A stretch of 64,000 bases of DNA from Chitinophaga ginsengisoli (lineage in GTDB: Bacteria > Bacteroidota > Bacteroidia > Chitinophagales > Chitinophagaceae): positions 517,555 to 581,554 of the forward strand of contig NZ_PYGK01000002.1 of NCBI RefSeq assembly GCF_003014595.1. Direction: 5' to 3'. Positions 1-7,480 of the stretch are shown piece by piece. The notes below the pieces were generated by a model, which worked only from the letters and a program-made list of their open reading frames with translations, was not told the DNA's origin and ran no database searches. Every line of letters starts with the position of its first letter. Positions within the stretch are counted from its first letter, which is position 1. Made by a program: the position numbers and the translations under genes.

Positions 1-1206
1 ACCAAAGTCTTTACCACCGGTGCGTACAGGCTGCGTAGGATCGAACGCTATGGCCGCGTTGATAGCAGTCTGGTCTGCAAAACGGTTATCAGCGAGAGAG
101 CCTTTTACGTTCATATTTATCTTCAGATGATCATCAAATAAACTGGGTGACAGGTTGATGCTGGCAGACTTTCTTTCCAGGTTGGAATTTTTCAGGATAC
201 CGTCCTGGTTCAGGTAACCAACTGATATACGGTAAGGCAGTTTCTTCCAGGAGCCGCTCAGGGCCAGGTTATTATCAGAGCTGAGTGCAGACTGATAGAT
301 CTGTTTCTGCCAATCGGTATTGGCTTTTCCTAACAGCGCGATCTGTGCTGCGGTACCGTTTGCCTTTACCACATCGGTAAACTCACTGGCCGTCAATACC
401 GGTGAATAGCTGGTTACTTTGGCCACCGCGTTGGTAGAGCTGAAAGACACATGGAGTTTATCGCCCAGGCGACCTTTCTTGGTCGTGATGATGATCACAC
501 CATTAGAGGCACGGGAACCATAGATAGCGGTGGCAGAAGCGTCTTTCAGTACGTTGAATGACTCAATATCATTCGGATTGATAAGGCTTAAGCCATTGGA
601 CTGTCCGCTCACGTTATTATTATCCAGGGGCACACCATCCACAATGATCAGCGGATCGTTGGTCGCATTGAGGGAAGCACCACCACGTACGCGGATGGTA
701 CTACCAGCACCGGGAGCGCCACCGTTGGAGGTGATCTGCACACCAGGCACCTTACCGGTAATCAGCTGTTCAGGAGATGATAATGGCCCTTTGTTGAAAT
801 CTTTGGTAGAAACAACCGCAATGGAACCTGTCAGGTCACTCTTTTTCTGTGTACCATAACCCACCACTACTATTTCATTCAGCCCCTTGGTATCCGCCTT
901 TAACTGGAAAGTAAGCGGTGCTGTATTGTTGCCAGCATTAACTGGCAGTTCAAACGTTTCATAACCCATGATACGTGCTACCACGACCATATTGCCGGGT
1001 GTAACACCAGTAATGGTGAAGTTTCCCTGGGCATCAGCCGTAGCATTTTTGCTGGTGCCTTTAATGAAGACGGTGGCGCCGGGAATAGGCTGCCCTGTTT
1101 CGTCTGTCACTTTTCCGCTGATACTGCCCGATTGTGCATAGGTAAAAAAGGACATCAACACAAAGCACAGCAGAAATGCAAAACTGGCAAAGCGTGTTCT
1201 TTTCAT
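1..1206 (-). CDS. SusC/RagA-family TonB-linked outer membrane receptor, N-terminal 402 residues (cut by window edge)
   Basis: An open frame runs leftward from an ATG at 1206 to the window edge with no stop. It begins with a signal peptide (MKRTRFASFAFLLCFVLMSF, cleaved after TYAQS). A carboxypeptidase-regulatory-like beta-sandwich follows (GKVTDETGQPIPGATVFIKG). Next come the SusC plug hallmarks VVVGYGTQKKSDLTGSI, RVRGGASL, DPLIIVDGVPL and DATAIYGSRASNGVI-type text near residues 125-240. Family knowledge: SusC proteins form 22-strand TonB-dependent barrels that import glycans or peptides with a SusD lid. There is no STN domain, so this receptor is probably not sigma/anti-sigma controlled, which fits the LacI gene directly upstream. 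The SusD partner would lie left of the window. Substrate unknown. Confidence 0.95.
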   Translation of the reverse strand, partial: MKRTRFASFAFLLCFVLMSFFTYAQSGSISGKVTDETGQPIPGATVFIKGTSKNATADAQGNFTITGVTPGNMVVVARIMGYETFELPVNAGNNTAPLTFQLKADTKGLNEIVVVGYGTQKKSDLTGSIAVVSTKDFNKGPLSSPEQLITGKVPGVQITSNGGAPGAGSTIRVRGGASLNATNDPLIIVDGVPLDNNNVSGQSNGLSLINPNDIESFNVLKDASATAIYGSRASNGVIIITTKKGRLGDKLHVSFSSTNAVAKVTSYSPVLTASEFTDVVKANGTAAQIALLGKANTDWQKQIYQSALSSDNNLALSGSWKKLPYRISVGYLNQDGILKNSNLERKSASINLSPSLFDDHLKINMNVKGSLADNRFADQTAINAAIAFDPTQPVRTGGKDFG

Positions 1207-1770
1207 TGATCGATTGATTAGTTGATAAGAAATTTGTTTCACAATAGTTCACCGTAAGACCCTTTGAGCAAAAGTCTCCCCCTGTCGAATCCAGTTGGAT
1301 GCGACGACTATGAATTTTTTGTCGTTCTGATGGAACCGGAGACTGATGTTGTACCGGCTGTAAGAGATCCGGAATCTATTCCGGAAGTTCAATAGTTAAG
1401 TTAGTTACGTTCCGTGGACCAGTGATTTTTCTCCCGGATGATCCGGAGGGATGCTACCCCTTTTTCCCGACCTCCCGGATGCCGTGACCCGGACTGTTAA
1501 ATGCTGTCATTTTTCTCTACGTAGGATTCATTTTGCTTTTGATTTTCATTTCCGGGAACGTTCCCGGAACGTGGAACACTTTTGCTAAAGTAGAGTATTT
1601 CGTGAATACTGTAACATTTCGAAACACTTTTTTTAAAAAAAAGTTAAAAAATGATAACGGGAATGTCTGACAAGATAAGTTAAATCAGCATTAAACAGTT
1701 GATAAACAGTCTATTAAAGAAAAATCACTATAAGAGAAGGCAAAGGATACCGCTTTCATTTTCTTTCTTT
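1207..1770. promoter_or_regulatory. Long upstream region of the susC-like gene, with three CCGGA-type palindromes
   Basis: This 564-bp gap separates the LacI gene from the receptor gene, both leftward. I see no gene in it. It holds three inverted repeats sharing CCGGA arms: TCCGGAA-tcta-TTCCGGA at 1368-1385, CCGGAT-g-ATCCGG at 1434-1446, and the 18-bp perfect palindrome at 1551-1568 listed separately. A weak Bacteroidota -7-like element (TACTTTAG, reverse strand) lies at 1585-1592 just upstream of the strongest palindrome, but no matching TTTG element is found at the right distance. The long leader and stacked palindromes suggest regulation at transcription initiation or in the mRNA leader. 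That is inference. Confidence 0.5.
1551..1568. promoter_or_regulatory. Candidate LacI-family operator, 18-bp perfect palindrome
   Basis: TCCGGGAACGTTCCCGGA is its own reverse complement and has the central CG step typical of LacI/PurR-family operators. It lies between the LacI-type regulator (1771-2805) and the SusC-like gene that the regulator precedes. The simplest reading is that this regulator binds here and controls the receptor operon. Binding is inferred, not shown. Confidence 0.6.
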
Positions 1771-2805
1771 CTATTCAGCCTCGCTCTCGGGTATTGTTTT
1801 TACCCCGGTGGAGGATGTTCTGGGGATGAGTTTTGAACTTAAAACGACATGGTCATTGATGGGGGTATCACTTTCCAGGGCTTTAAAAAGCAACTGCGCG
1901 GCGTTCGTTCCCAGGTCATATGCCGGCTGGGTAATGGTAGACAGGGCAGGATTCAGCAGGGAGGCAATTTCCAGGCTGGAGAAGCTGACGATCTTGATCT
2001 CTTCCGGGATCTGGATTCCCAAATGATGGCATACGTAATAGCTGGAGATAGCCAGACGCTCTACAGATGCCAGTAAGCCGTCGGGGCGTCGCTCCGGCAA
2101 GACTTTGGACAGGATCTCAAAGTTCTGGTCATAGTCGTTGGTGCAATCTATCACCAGTTGTGTATCATATTCGATCCCCGCATCTTTCAGGGCATCGCGA
2201 TAGCCCTGCATACGGACATTACCGATAGACAGGCTTTTATTGATCACAAGAAAAGCGATCTCCTTACAGCCCATTTCTATCAGGTGACGGGTAGCAGCAA
2301 AGCTACTGTCATAGTCGTCTGTAGTGACTTTGGGTACATCGATATCATCGTACACCCTATCGAAGAATACCAGAGGGATATGTTTATTATCAAGCCGGTT
2401 GAGGTACTGGTGGTCATCCGCCTCGCCTGATGCCGACATGATGATACCGTCTACACGGCCATTATAGAGCTTATCGATGAAGGTCACTTCTTTCTGGTAC
2501 TCATCGTCGGTCACATAGATCAGCGTATGATAGCCCTTCTCCCGCGCCACGCGTTCTATGCCGTGGATGGCCTGGGAAAAGAAGTTATTGGCCAGTTCGG
2601 GAACGATGATAGCAATGGTCTTGCTCTTCTTCTCCCGCAGGTTACTGGCGTGGTGGTTAGGCTGATAATTGAACTCTTTCGCCATGGAAAGGATCCTGGC
2701 CTTCGTCTCGGGATTAATGTCACTGTTGCCTCTGAACGCCCGGGAAACTGTAGAGGTGGATAAATTCAGTTTTTCCGCTAATCTTTTGATATCGACGCGA
2801 TCCAT
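1771..2805 (-). CDS. LacI-family transcriptional regulator
   Basis: 344 residues, normal for the family. The N-terminal helix-turn-helix with hinge is clear: VDIKRLAEKLNLSTSTVSRA followed by FRGNSDINPETKARIL and the FNYQPN hinge start (residues 3-53). The periplasmic-binding-protein-like effector domain follows (KTIAIIVPELANNFFSQAIH; VDGIIMSASG; IPLVFFDR; GCKEIAFLV; a C-terminal LSTITQPAYDLG). LacI proteins bind DNA as dimers and release or tighten on binding a small sugar. It is transcribed toward the SusC-like gene and the palindrome at 1551-1568, so it is probably the local regulator of a glycan-use locus. The effector cannot be told from sequence. Confidence 0.95.
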   Translation of the reverse strand: MDRVDIKRLAEKLNLSTSTVSRAFRGNSDINPETKARILSMAKEFNYQPNHHASNLREKKSKTIAIIVPELANNFFSQAIHGIERVAREKGYHTLIYVTDDEYQKEVTFIDKLYNGRVDGIIMSASGEADDHQYLNRLDNKHIPLVFFDRVYDDIDVPKVTTDDYDSSFAATRHLIEMGCKEIAFLVINKSLSIGNVRMQGYRDALKDAGIEYDTQLVIDCTNDYDQNFEILSKVLPERRPDGLLASVERLAISSYYVCHHLGIQIPEEIKIVSFSSLEIASLLNPALSTITQPAYDLGTNAAQLLFKALESDTPINDHVVLSSKLIPRTSSTGVKTIPESEAE

Positions 2806-2978
2806 GCTAAAGTTGTTTAGATAGGCTGAACTGGCAAATTAGTCAAATTTTGCCGAAGCTACTGCTGATTTCTGTATCTCCGCGGCATGATACCGGCATT
2901 TTCCCCGCCGGAATATGACAGATTTTCCATCTTTTTTCGACCTGTATCCCTTGTGAGTTCGATGAAGTTCCTATATCT

Positions 2979-3085
2979 CCATATCGCTATACCGTCATTT
3001 CCATATCACTTTACCGACATTTCTATATCGATTCGATATAGAAATGACGGTGAAATGATATGGAAATGACGGTATAGTGATATGG
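2979..3085. repeat. 107-bp near-perfect inverted repeat built from four 22-bp units
   Basis: Two direct copies of a 22-bp unit (2979-3000 and 3001-3022) are followed by a perfect 19-bp palindrome (3023-3041, CTATATCGATTCGATATAG). Two copies of the same unit in the opposite orientation follow (3042-3063 and 3064-3085). The arms of 53 bp differ at only four positions. The unit starts CCATATC and ends CATTT. It sits 18 bp beyond the stop codon of the TetR gene (3104-3715) and about 170 bp upstream of the LacI gene start. Transcribed from either side it would fold into a very long hairpin. It could act as a terminator, a REP/MITE-like element, or a binding array. Confidence 0.85.
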
Positions 3086-3103
3086 AAGAATGGGTACATG
3101 AGC

Positions 3104-3715
3104 CTATTCATAAGGGTTAATGAGCAAAAAAGCGGTTACATTTCTGACAGCATTCAGTAACACCTGTTGATTAAAATCGTCCCTGTTATGTTTATATACC
3201 ACGTTAATGGATATCAGACCATGTACCGCCGACCACATGAAGTAGTATATGACAGACACATGTTCGTCGGATTGTTGCTCTGTGGGCAGGACTTGCCTGA
3301 TCACATTTCCAAACAATGCAGCAAGCGCTTCTACTTCGGGCATATTACTGTTATCGCAGCAACCCTGGGTGTTTATTCCAAACATCAACTGATACAGTTC
3401 CTTTTCTGCGAATGCATAGTCCCAGTATGCCGTCCACATGCTTTCCAGCTGTTTCTCCGGCAAATCATGTTCCAGTTGTGCCCTGTGAATGTTCCCGCTC
3501 AGTTGAGCAAACCCCATTCTGGCCAGGTCCATCAGGATAGCCTCTTTGTTCAGAAAATAGTCATAGATCACCGGCGGTGTATGCTTGATCATGTCGGCTA
3601 TTTTGCGCATGCTTACGGCTTGCCAGCCACGTGCTTTAGCAATGCTCAATGCAGCATCCAGAATATTAGTGCGGCTTTCTTCTTTCAGACGAAGCCTTCT
3701 TTCTTTTACTCCCAT
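3104..3715 (-). CDS. TetR/AcrR-family transcriptional regulator
   Basis: 203 residues. The N-terminal TetR DNA-binding domain is clear: SRTNILDAALSIAKARGW, then the helix-turn-helix SMRKIADMIKHTPPVIYDYF and NKEAILMDLARMGF (residues 14-70). The C-terminal half (MWTAYWDYAFAEKELYQLMF, then an alpha-helical region) resembles the WHG/TetR_C_33-type ligand domains. The target is unknown. The upstream region, 135 bp before the start, contains a 14-bp palindrome identical to the one before the neighbouring TetR gene. This gene may therefore be controlled by that neighbour. It is followed by the 107-bp repeat array. Confidence 0.93.
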   Translation of the reverse strand: MGVKERRLRLKEESRTNILDAALSIAKARGWQAVSMRKIADMIKHTPPVIYDYFLNKEAILMDLARMGFAQLSGNIHRAQLEHDLPEKQLESMWTAYWDYAFAEKELYQLMFGINTQGCCDNSNMPEVEALAALFGNVIRQVLPTEQQSDEHVSVIYYFMWSAVHGLISINVVYKHNRDDFNQQVLLNAVRNVTAFLLINPYE

Positions 3716-3849
3716 AACAATTATTATTATCGGTTTATTTCCCGGCTAACCCGGTATATTTTGTTGTAAAAAAGCAAAGCATTCCCCTGGTCCCAGGCGC
3801 CTAAGGCGTAAGACCAACCGCATGACCGTGCATGCACGTCACCTGAAAT

Positions 3850-3863
3850 AGACTATTTAGTCT
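3850..3863. promoter_or_regulatory. 14-bp palindrome, candidate TetR operator (copy 1)
   Basis: AGACTATTTAGTCT has 6-bp arms with a TT centre. It is the exact reverse complement of the site at 4544-4557. It lies upstream of the TetR gene 3104-3715 and just beyond the terminator of the TetR gene 3927-4517. Two identical palindromes flanking a TetR gene are most simply operators of that regulator. Confidence 0.6.
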
Positions 3864-3869
3864 CTTGTA

Positions 3870-3904
3870 TAAAAGAAAAAAAACAGCCATTCCCAAGGCT
3901 GTTT
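3870..3904 (-). terminator. Rho-independent terminator of the TetR gene 3927-4517
   Basis: A perfect 8-bp stem, AAACAGCC (3881-3888) and GGCTGTTT (3897-3904), with an 8-nt loop. On the leftward transcript it is followed by a U-rich run (the A-rich stretch 3870-3880 on the + strand). It lies 22 bp past the stop codon at 3927. Confidence 0.85.
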
Positions 3905-3926
3905 ACGTTAATTGCGTGAGTACGTT

Positions 3927-4517
3927 TTAGACAAGACTGTACGATGCCAGTTCTTTTTTCATAGCTTTCACTGCTGTTTTCATTGGTAACGGACTACCCG
4001 TTACACGGGACATCATGATGGCCCCTTCTACTGTTGAGAACATCTTTACCGCCATCTCATCTGCATTGATTGACGGAGAAAGTTCTCCTGCCTTCACGCC
4101 TTCTTTTACGATACCGGTCAGCATTTTGAGCGTCTGGTTGACTACGGACCGCACCTTTTCCTTAATAGCAGGATTAGTATCATCCGTGTCTACGGCAAAG
4201 TTCAGGATCGGGCATCCACCGTGTATAAAACCATTCAGTGGATTCGCATTTATTTCCGCAAAAACAGTCAGCTTCCCGATGGATGTTTGCTGTTCCTGCA
4301 TTAAACGATTTCTGTGAGTAGTCACTTTGTCGAGCAGATATTCTGCACTGGCAGAAGCTAATTCATCTTTGCTCTGGAAATGTCCATACAGACATCCTTT
4401 TGCTACTTTCGCCGCCTGCAGGATCTCATCAATGGAGGTGCCTGCAATCCCTTTCTCATTAAATAAATCCGCCGCCTGTTCAATAATAAACTGCCTCGTC
4501 CTTTCTGACTTCTTCAT
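3927..4517 (-). CDS. TetR/AcrR-family transcriptional regulator, probably autoregulated
   Basis: 196 residues. The N-terminal helix-turn-helix domain reads RTRQFIIEQAADLFNEKGIA, then GTSIDEILQAAKVAKGCLYG and HFQSKDELA (residues 6-53). The C-terminal domain has the motif GGCPILNFAVDTDDTNPAI, as in YxaF/LmrA-like TetR proteins that often control efflux or redox genes. Its promoter region carries a 14-bp palindrome at 4544-4557, and the same palindrome recurs at 3850-3863 beyond its terminator. This suggests that it represses itself and possibly the adjacent TetR gene. No efflux or oxidoreductase target gene is next to it. Confidence 0.94.
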   Translation of the reverse strand: MKKSERTRQFIIEQAADLFNEKGIAGTSIDEILQAAKVAKGCLYGHFQSKDELASASAEYLLDKVTTHRNRLMQEQQTSIGKLTVFAEINANPLNGFIHGGCPILNFAVDTDDTNPAIKEKVRSVVNQTLKMLTGIVKEGVKAGELSPSINADEMAVKMFSTVEGAIMMSRVTGSPLPMKTAVKAMKKELASYSLV

Positions 4518-4543
4518 TTACGTTAATTTACACTGTCTAAAAT

Positions 4544-4557
4544 AGACTAAATAGTCT
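4544..4557. promoter_or_regulatory. 14-bp palindrome, candidate TetR operator (copy 2)
   Basis: AGACTAAATAGTCT, arms AGACTA/TAGTCT, lies 27 bp upstream of the ATG at 4517. An imperfect extra half (TGTCTAAAA) precedes it at 4535-4543. Same sequence in the opposite sense as 3850-3863. The position fits autorepression of the TetR gene. Confidence 0.65.
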
Positions 4558-4576
4558 TACCTGACAAATTTATTTT

Positions 4577-4607
4577 AAAAGGCCGCCCCGCAAAGCGAGA
4601 CGGCCTT
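4577..4607 (-). terminator. Terminator after the lipoprotein gene 4652-5410
   Basis: Stem AAGGCCG (4579-4585) and CGGCCTT (4601-4607) with a 15-nt loop. Leftward, the stem is followed by a U-rich stretch (RNA UUUUAAAAUAAAU). The position is 45 bp past the stop of the leftward lipoprotein gene. Confidence 0.8.
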
Positions 4608-4651
4608 CCCCTTTTACCACATGGTTTATATTATTACTAACATGACTTATC

Positions 4652-5410
4652 TTAACGTGGCGTATGTTCCACTGACATACTTGTTTCAAGTGCTGACTTC
4701 AGCTTGTTGTTGGAATCGAGATCAGCATCGATATTGAGCACGAGCTTTCCACCGGTGAAGGAGCCTGTAAAGTCGCCGATCTGCAGTTTGGTCATTACAA
4801 GGTTCAGGTCCAGTTTCAGCTTACCATCGAAGGTAATACCATCAGTACCGATTGATACATCTTTGCCTGTAGCGGTCAGCTCAACCTTTCCGGTTACCTT
4901 CACGATAACAGGAATATCTGTTCCGCGCCATGTGATCCTTCCGTTCATCAGGAAGGCAGGTTTAACTGAATCTCCCTGCACACGTACATACAATTTCACC
5001 TTCTGGAAGTTACCCAAAGGCAACATAAGGCTACCCAGTTCAGTGCTGTCGAGGATGTCGATAAACCTGTCGCTTTTAATACTCAGGTTAATTTCATCCG
5101 GACCGTTTTTAGCTTCGAATTTCAGTTCCCTGAATCTGATCTTAATACTATCCCAGGTAAAATCAAACCGAAGGGATGGAAAAGACGCCACAGACGGATC
5201 GTTCATAATTCTGCCCAGCCGTTCTTTTCCTGCGGCATCTGCTGCTACTGAGCCTGTAGGATTGATTGCCTGGATCCGGTAATCGACGGTGGCTTTACCA
5301 TCTTTCGCTGGCGGTGCTACATTTTCATTGGAGCTTTGTTTCGAACATGCAGAGAATAGTACAGCAACCAGGGTAACAGCTGCACATAACTGAAAAAAGG
5401 ATTTTTTCAT
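4652..5410 (-). CDS. Hypothetical lipoprotein
   Basis: 252 residues. It starts with a lipoprotein signal peptide (FFQLCAAVTLVAVLFSAC, lipobox LFSAC, acylated Cys21), so it should be membrane anchored. I do not recognise the mature part as a named family. It is rich in beta-strand patterns (FPSLRFDFTWDSIKIRFREL; INLSIKSDRFIDIL; LPLGNFQKVKLYVRV) and ends with a GKLKLDLNLV / GGKLVLNIDADLD repeat-like segment. This is consistent with an all-beta surface or periplasmic protein. It is monocistronic with its own terminator. Confidence 0.85.
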   Translation of the reverse strand: MKKSFFQLCAAVTLVAVLFSACSKQSSNENVAPPAKDGKATVDYRIQAINPTGSVAADAAGKERLGRIMNDPSVASFPSLRFDFTWDSIKIRFRELKFEAKNGPDEINLSIKSDRFIDILDSTELGSLMLPLGNFQKVKLYVRVQGDSVKPAFLMNGRITWRGTDIPVIVKVTGKVELTATGKDVSIGTDGITFDGKLKLDLNLVMTKLQIGDFTGSFTGGKLVLNIDADLDSNNKLKSALETSMSVEHTPR

Positions 5411-5797
5411 GAGTTAATTGGTTTAATTGTTTCCAATAAAATAGAGGTAAGAAGGTTTTACAATTCGATATGTTTTCCCCTGGAAATAACAGTAAGTGCT
5501 ACTGACTCTCTTTGTGACATATGGTTTTAATACGGGTCTTAGCTGGTATTTCAGGTTGCCTTGCATCATACAATTTTCGTACCGCAAGTCTTCATAACAC
5601 CATTATTATTAATGCAATAGAAGAAAACTACTCGTTTTCGGAGTGAACTGTTTATACCGCCATTTTTATTGCACTGTCTCCTTTTGCAGTCAGAGTGTGG
5701 AAATATGTCGATACTTGTCACAGTAATAATTTTCAAATCAATGGAAGGGATCGTTAGTAAGGTCTGATTATTGTGGCAATTCCCGAAAAGGATAACT
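5411..5797. other. Divergent intergenic region without recognisable gene
   Basis: 387 bp between the leftward lipoprotein gene and the rightward 81-aa gene. It is AT-rich. It should contain both promoters, but I found no pair of Bacteroidota promoter elements with correct spacing. A leftward open frame crossing 5566-5844 has no protein-like composition and overlaps the start of the next gene, so I do not call it. Confidence 0.5.
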
Positions 5798-6043
5798 ATG
5801 AAGAAATTATCATTCAACTTATTGGTTGACGGAGTGCCATACATGGTGAAAGCGGAACCTTTTTCATTTAATGATGAACTGCGTTATAATGTAAGTTTTA
5901 ATGGCAGCGAGACCTTCATCTTTGCCTGGGACGAAGACACATTGCGATATGCGCCCATTGGTGAGGTTGCAACAGAGCTGTCTATGGCCCTGGAACAGGA
6001 GATTGCCAGCAGGCTTTATGAAGTCACCCCGAGCAGGGAATAA
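5798..6043 (+). CDS. Small conserved hypothetical protein (81 aa)
   Basis: The start is placed at the ATG at 5798, preceded by AAAAGGA at a good ribosome-binding distance. An upstream TTG at 5771 in the same frame is less likely. The protein (starts MKKLSFNLLVDGVPYMVKAE) is acidic with alternating hydrophobic and polar strands and a C-terminal helix (ATELSMALEQEIASRL). I remember very similar short proteins from Chitinophaga-type genomes but know of no function. There is no signal peptide, so it is cytoplasmic. Confidence 0.8.
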   Translation: MKKLSFNLLVDGVPYMVKAEPFSFNDELRYNVSFNGSETFIFAWDEDTLRYAPIGEVATELSMALEQEIASRLYEVTPSRE

Positions 6044-6442
6044 AAACAAATAAGTATATTTCCCTATACCTCTTTTTCATAAATTCTTTTTTATCATCGA
6101 ACAAAACGAAAACAAGCACTGTTATTTAACAGTGTAAAAAACTTACTAACTCAAGTAGCCGAATACATAGACCTCCAAAACCTTATTTACCAAAACAACC
6201 ATGAAAAACATCCATGCATCACAACATAGTATAAACCACTAAATAACCAGGACATATTCACTACAGGTCACCATTAAACCCTGCAGCAGGGTGATCTCTT
6301 TTCATGTCTTTTTATGACTGCTTCCCCGTTGGCGGATGATCAGTTTTCTTTTACCCGGTATGTATCACTTATACATATAAGTACTTCTATGGCGGATACC
6401 GAAAAGCCAGAACAGAGTAGGTAATATTTTAAACCATATGTT
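6044..6442. promoter_or_regulatory. Intergenic region with two perfect palindromes upstream of the PixA-like gene
   Basis: 399 bp without a gene. It holds CACTGTTA-tt-TAACAGTG at 6117-6134, which could be the terminator of the small gene (73 bp past its stop, weak U-run). It also holds ACTTATA-ca-TATAAGT at 6367-6382, 60 bp before the PixA-like start and in a plausible operator position. Neither matches a regulator whose site I know. Confidence 0.45.
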
Positions 6443-7036
6443 ATGTCAAGCACAGCGCAAGCGCCCAGCCCAAAAGTGAGAAAATTAGAAAAGTCTACAG
6501 CAGGTACCATCGTCAACATAATGGTGATTGTTGATAGCGACGCTATTACTGCAGTTTACCCAAAGAACCCTAATGCCCGTAAGGACAATCCCACAGGCCT
6601 TAACCACCACGAAGGCATTACCATGTTGTGTAATATCGAGAACTATGTAGGAAATATTAATAATGACCCTGCTAATCTCGAGTTCAAGGCAAATGTGGGC
6701 GACTGGGTTTCTTTCCACGCGATGACTGTTTCCGGTAATTCACAGTCTGCCGTTATTCTCTATGATGTATCATCACTGAATGGCATCAACGTATTTAATG
6801 TCTTCCATGCAACAATGGAAACCAGGACCGGTGCCGTGCTGCCTAACCCTGCCAGTCAGGATGGCCTGCCGCCAACAGTGCAACCGGTAACCTTCTTCTC
6901 ATATGATAGTAAGGTGGCCAGCCAGGGTAAAGAACAACTCGGTTTGAAATTTGCCCTGTATACACTGGACGATACCGGCGAAAACCAGGTGCTATATGAT
7001 TACTTCTGGTTTGATCCACAGATCGATGTAAAATAA
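6443..7036 (+). CDS. PixA/AidA-family inclusion-body protein
   Basis: 197 residues, cytoplasmic, no signal peptide. The pattern VNIMVIVDSDAITAVYPKNP near residue 25, then a central VGDWVSFHAMTVSGNSQSAV and a C-terminal YDYFWFDPQIDV match the PixA/AidA family. Family members form intracellular inclusion bodies in Xenorhabdus or are quorum-regulated in Burkholderia and Ralstonia. Their biochemical role is not settled. The gene is monocistronic, flanked by a palindrome 60 bp upstream and a strong terminator downstream. In Bacteroidota these genes are often high-expression stress or late-phase genes (inference). Confidence 0.85.
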   Translation: MSSTAQAPSPKVRKLEKSTAGTIVNIMVIVDSDAITAVYPKNPNARKDNPTGLNHHEGITMLCNIENYVGNINNDPANLEFKANVGDWVSFHAMTVSGNSQSAVILYDVSSLNGINVFNVFHATMETRTGAVLPNPASQDGLPPTVQPVTFFSYDSKVASQGKEQLGLKFALYTLDDTGENQVLYDYFWFDPQIDVK

Positions 7037-7077
7037 TCACGCTTTTTACCATAGCACATATTGAAAGTTTTATTACA

Positions 7078-7107
7078 GCAGTCCTGTTTATGCGGGACTG
7101 CTTTTTT
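7078..7107 (+). terminator. Rho-independent terminator of the PixA-like gene
   Basis: Perfect 7-bp stem GCAGTCC (7078-7084) and GGACTGC (7095-7101) followed by TTTTTT, 41 bp past the stop codon. Confidence 0.9.
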
Positions 7108-7168
7108 ATATACTGACGGATTTGTTCTATTTTTCCTTTCCCCGCTCATCTAATTTTGATAAAAAAAG

Positions 7169-7480
7169 ATGAAACGGACCATGCGTATTATTTTATTGCC
7201 ACTACTTCTTTTCCTGTTCGCCACCGGCTTTAGCACCAGGCATGCGGGAGACGGACAAGCCCTCTACGAGCATCATTGTGTCCGCTGCCATGGGGCAGAC
7301 GGCACCCGGGGTATGTTCGGGGCCAGGAACCTGCAAAAAAGCCTGCTCCCTGACACGGCCATCACTTTACAGATAATGAATGGTAAAAGGGTCATGCCGC
7401 CCTTTAAAAAGAAGCTGACACCCGATCAGATAAATGAACTCTCTGCTTACATCAAAACACTTAGAAAACCTGCAATATGA
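7169..7480 (+). CDS. Monohaem c-type cytochrome
   Basis: 103 residues. An N-terminal signal or anchor helix (IILLPLLLFLFATGF) exports the protein. The haem motif CVRCH (C37, C40, H41) follows, and a later Met in VMPPF is the likely sixth iron ligand. The fold ends with the usual LTPDQINELSAYIKTLR helix. It should carry electrons in the periplasm. Its stop codon overlaps the start of the DUF1772 gene (ATGA), so the two are translationally coupled and probably work together. Confidence 0.93.
   Translation: MKRTMRIILLPLLLFLFATGFSTRHAGDGQALYEHHCVRCHGADGTRGMFGARNLQKSLLPDTAITLQIMNGKRVMPPFKKKLTPDQINELSAYIKTLRKPAI

Noticed and set aside
5566-5844. 92-codon leftward frame between the lipoprotein and small conserved gene
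   Set aside because: Its composition is poor, and it overlaps the start of the better supported 81-aa gene.
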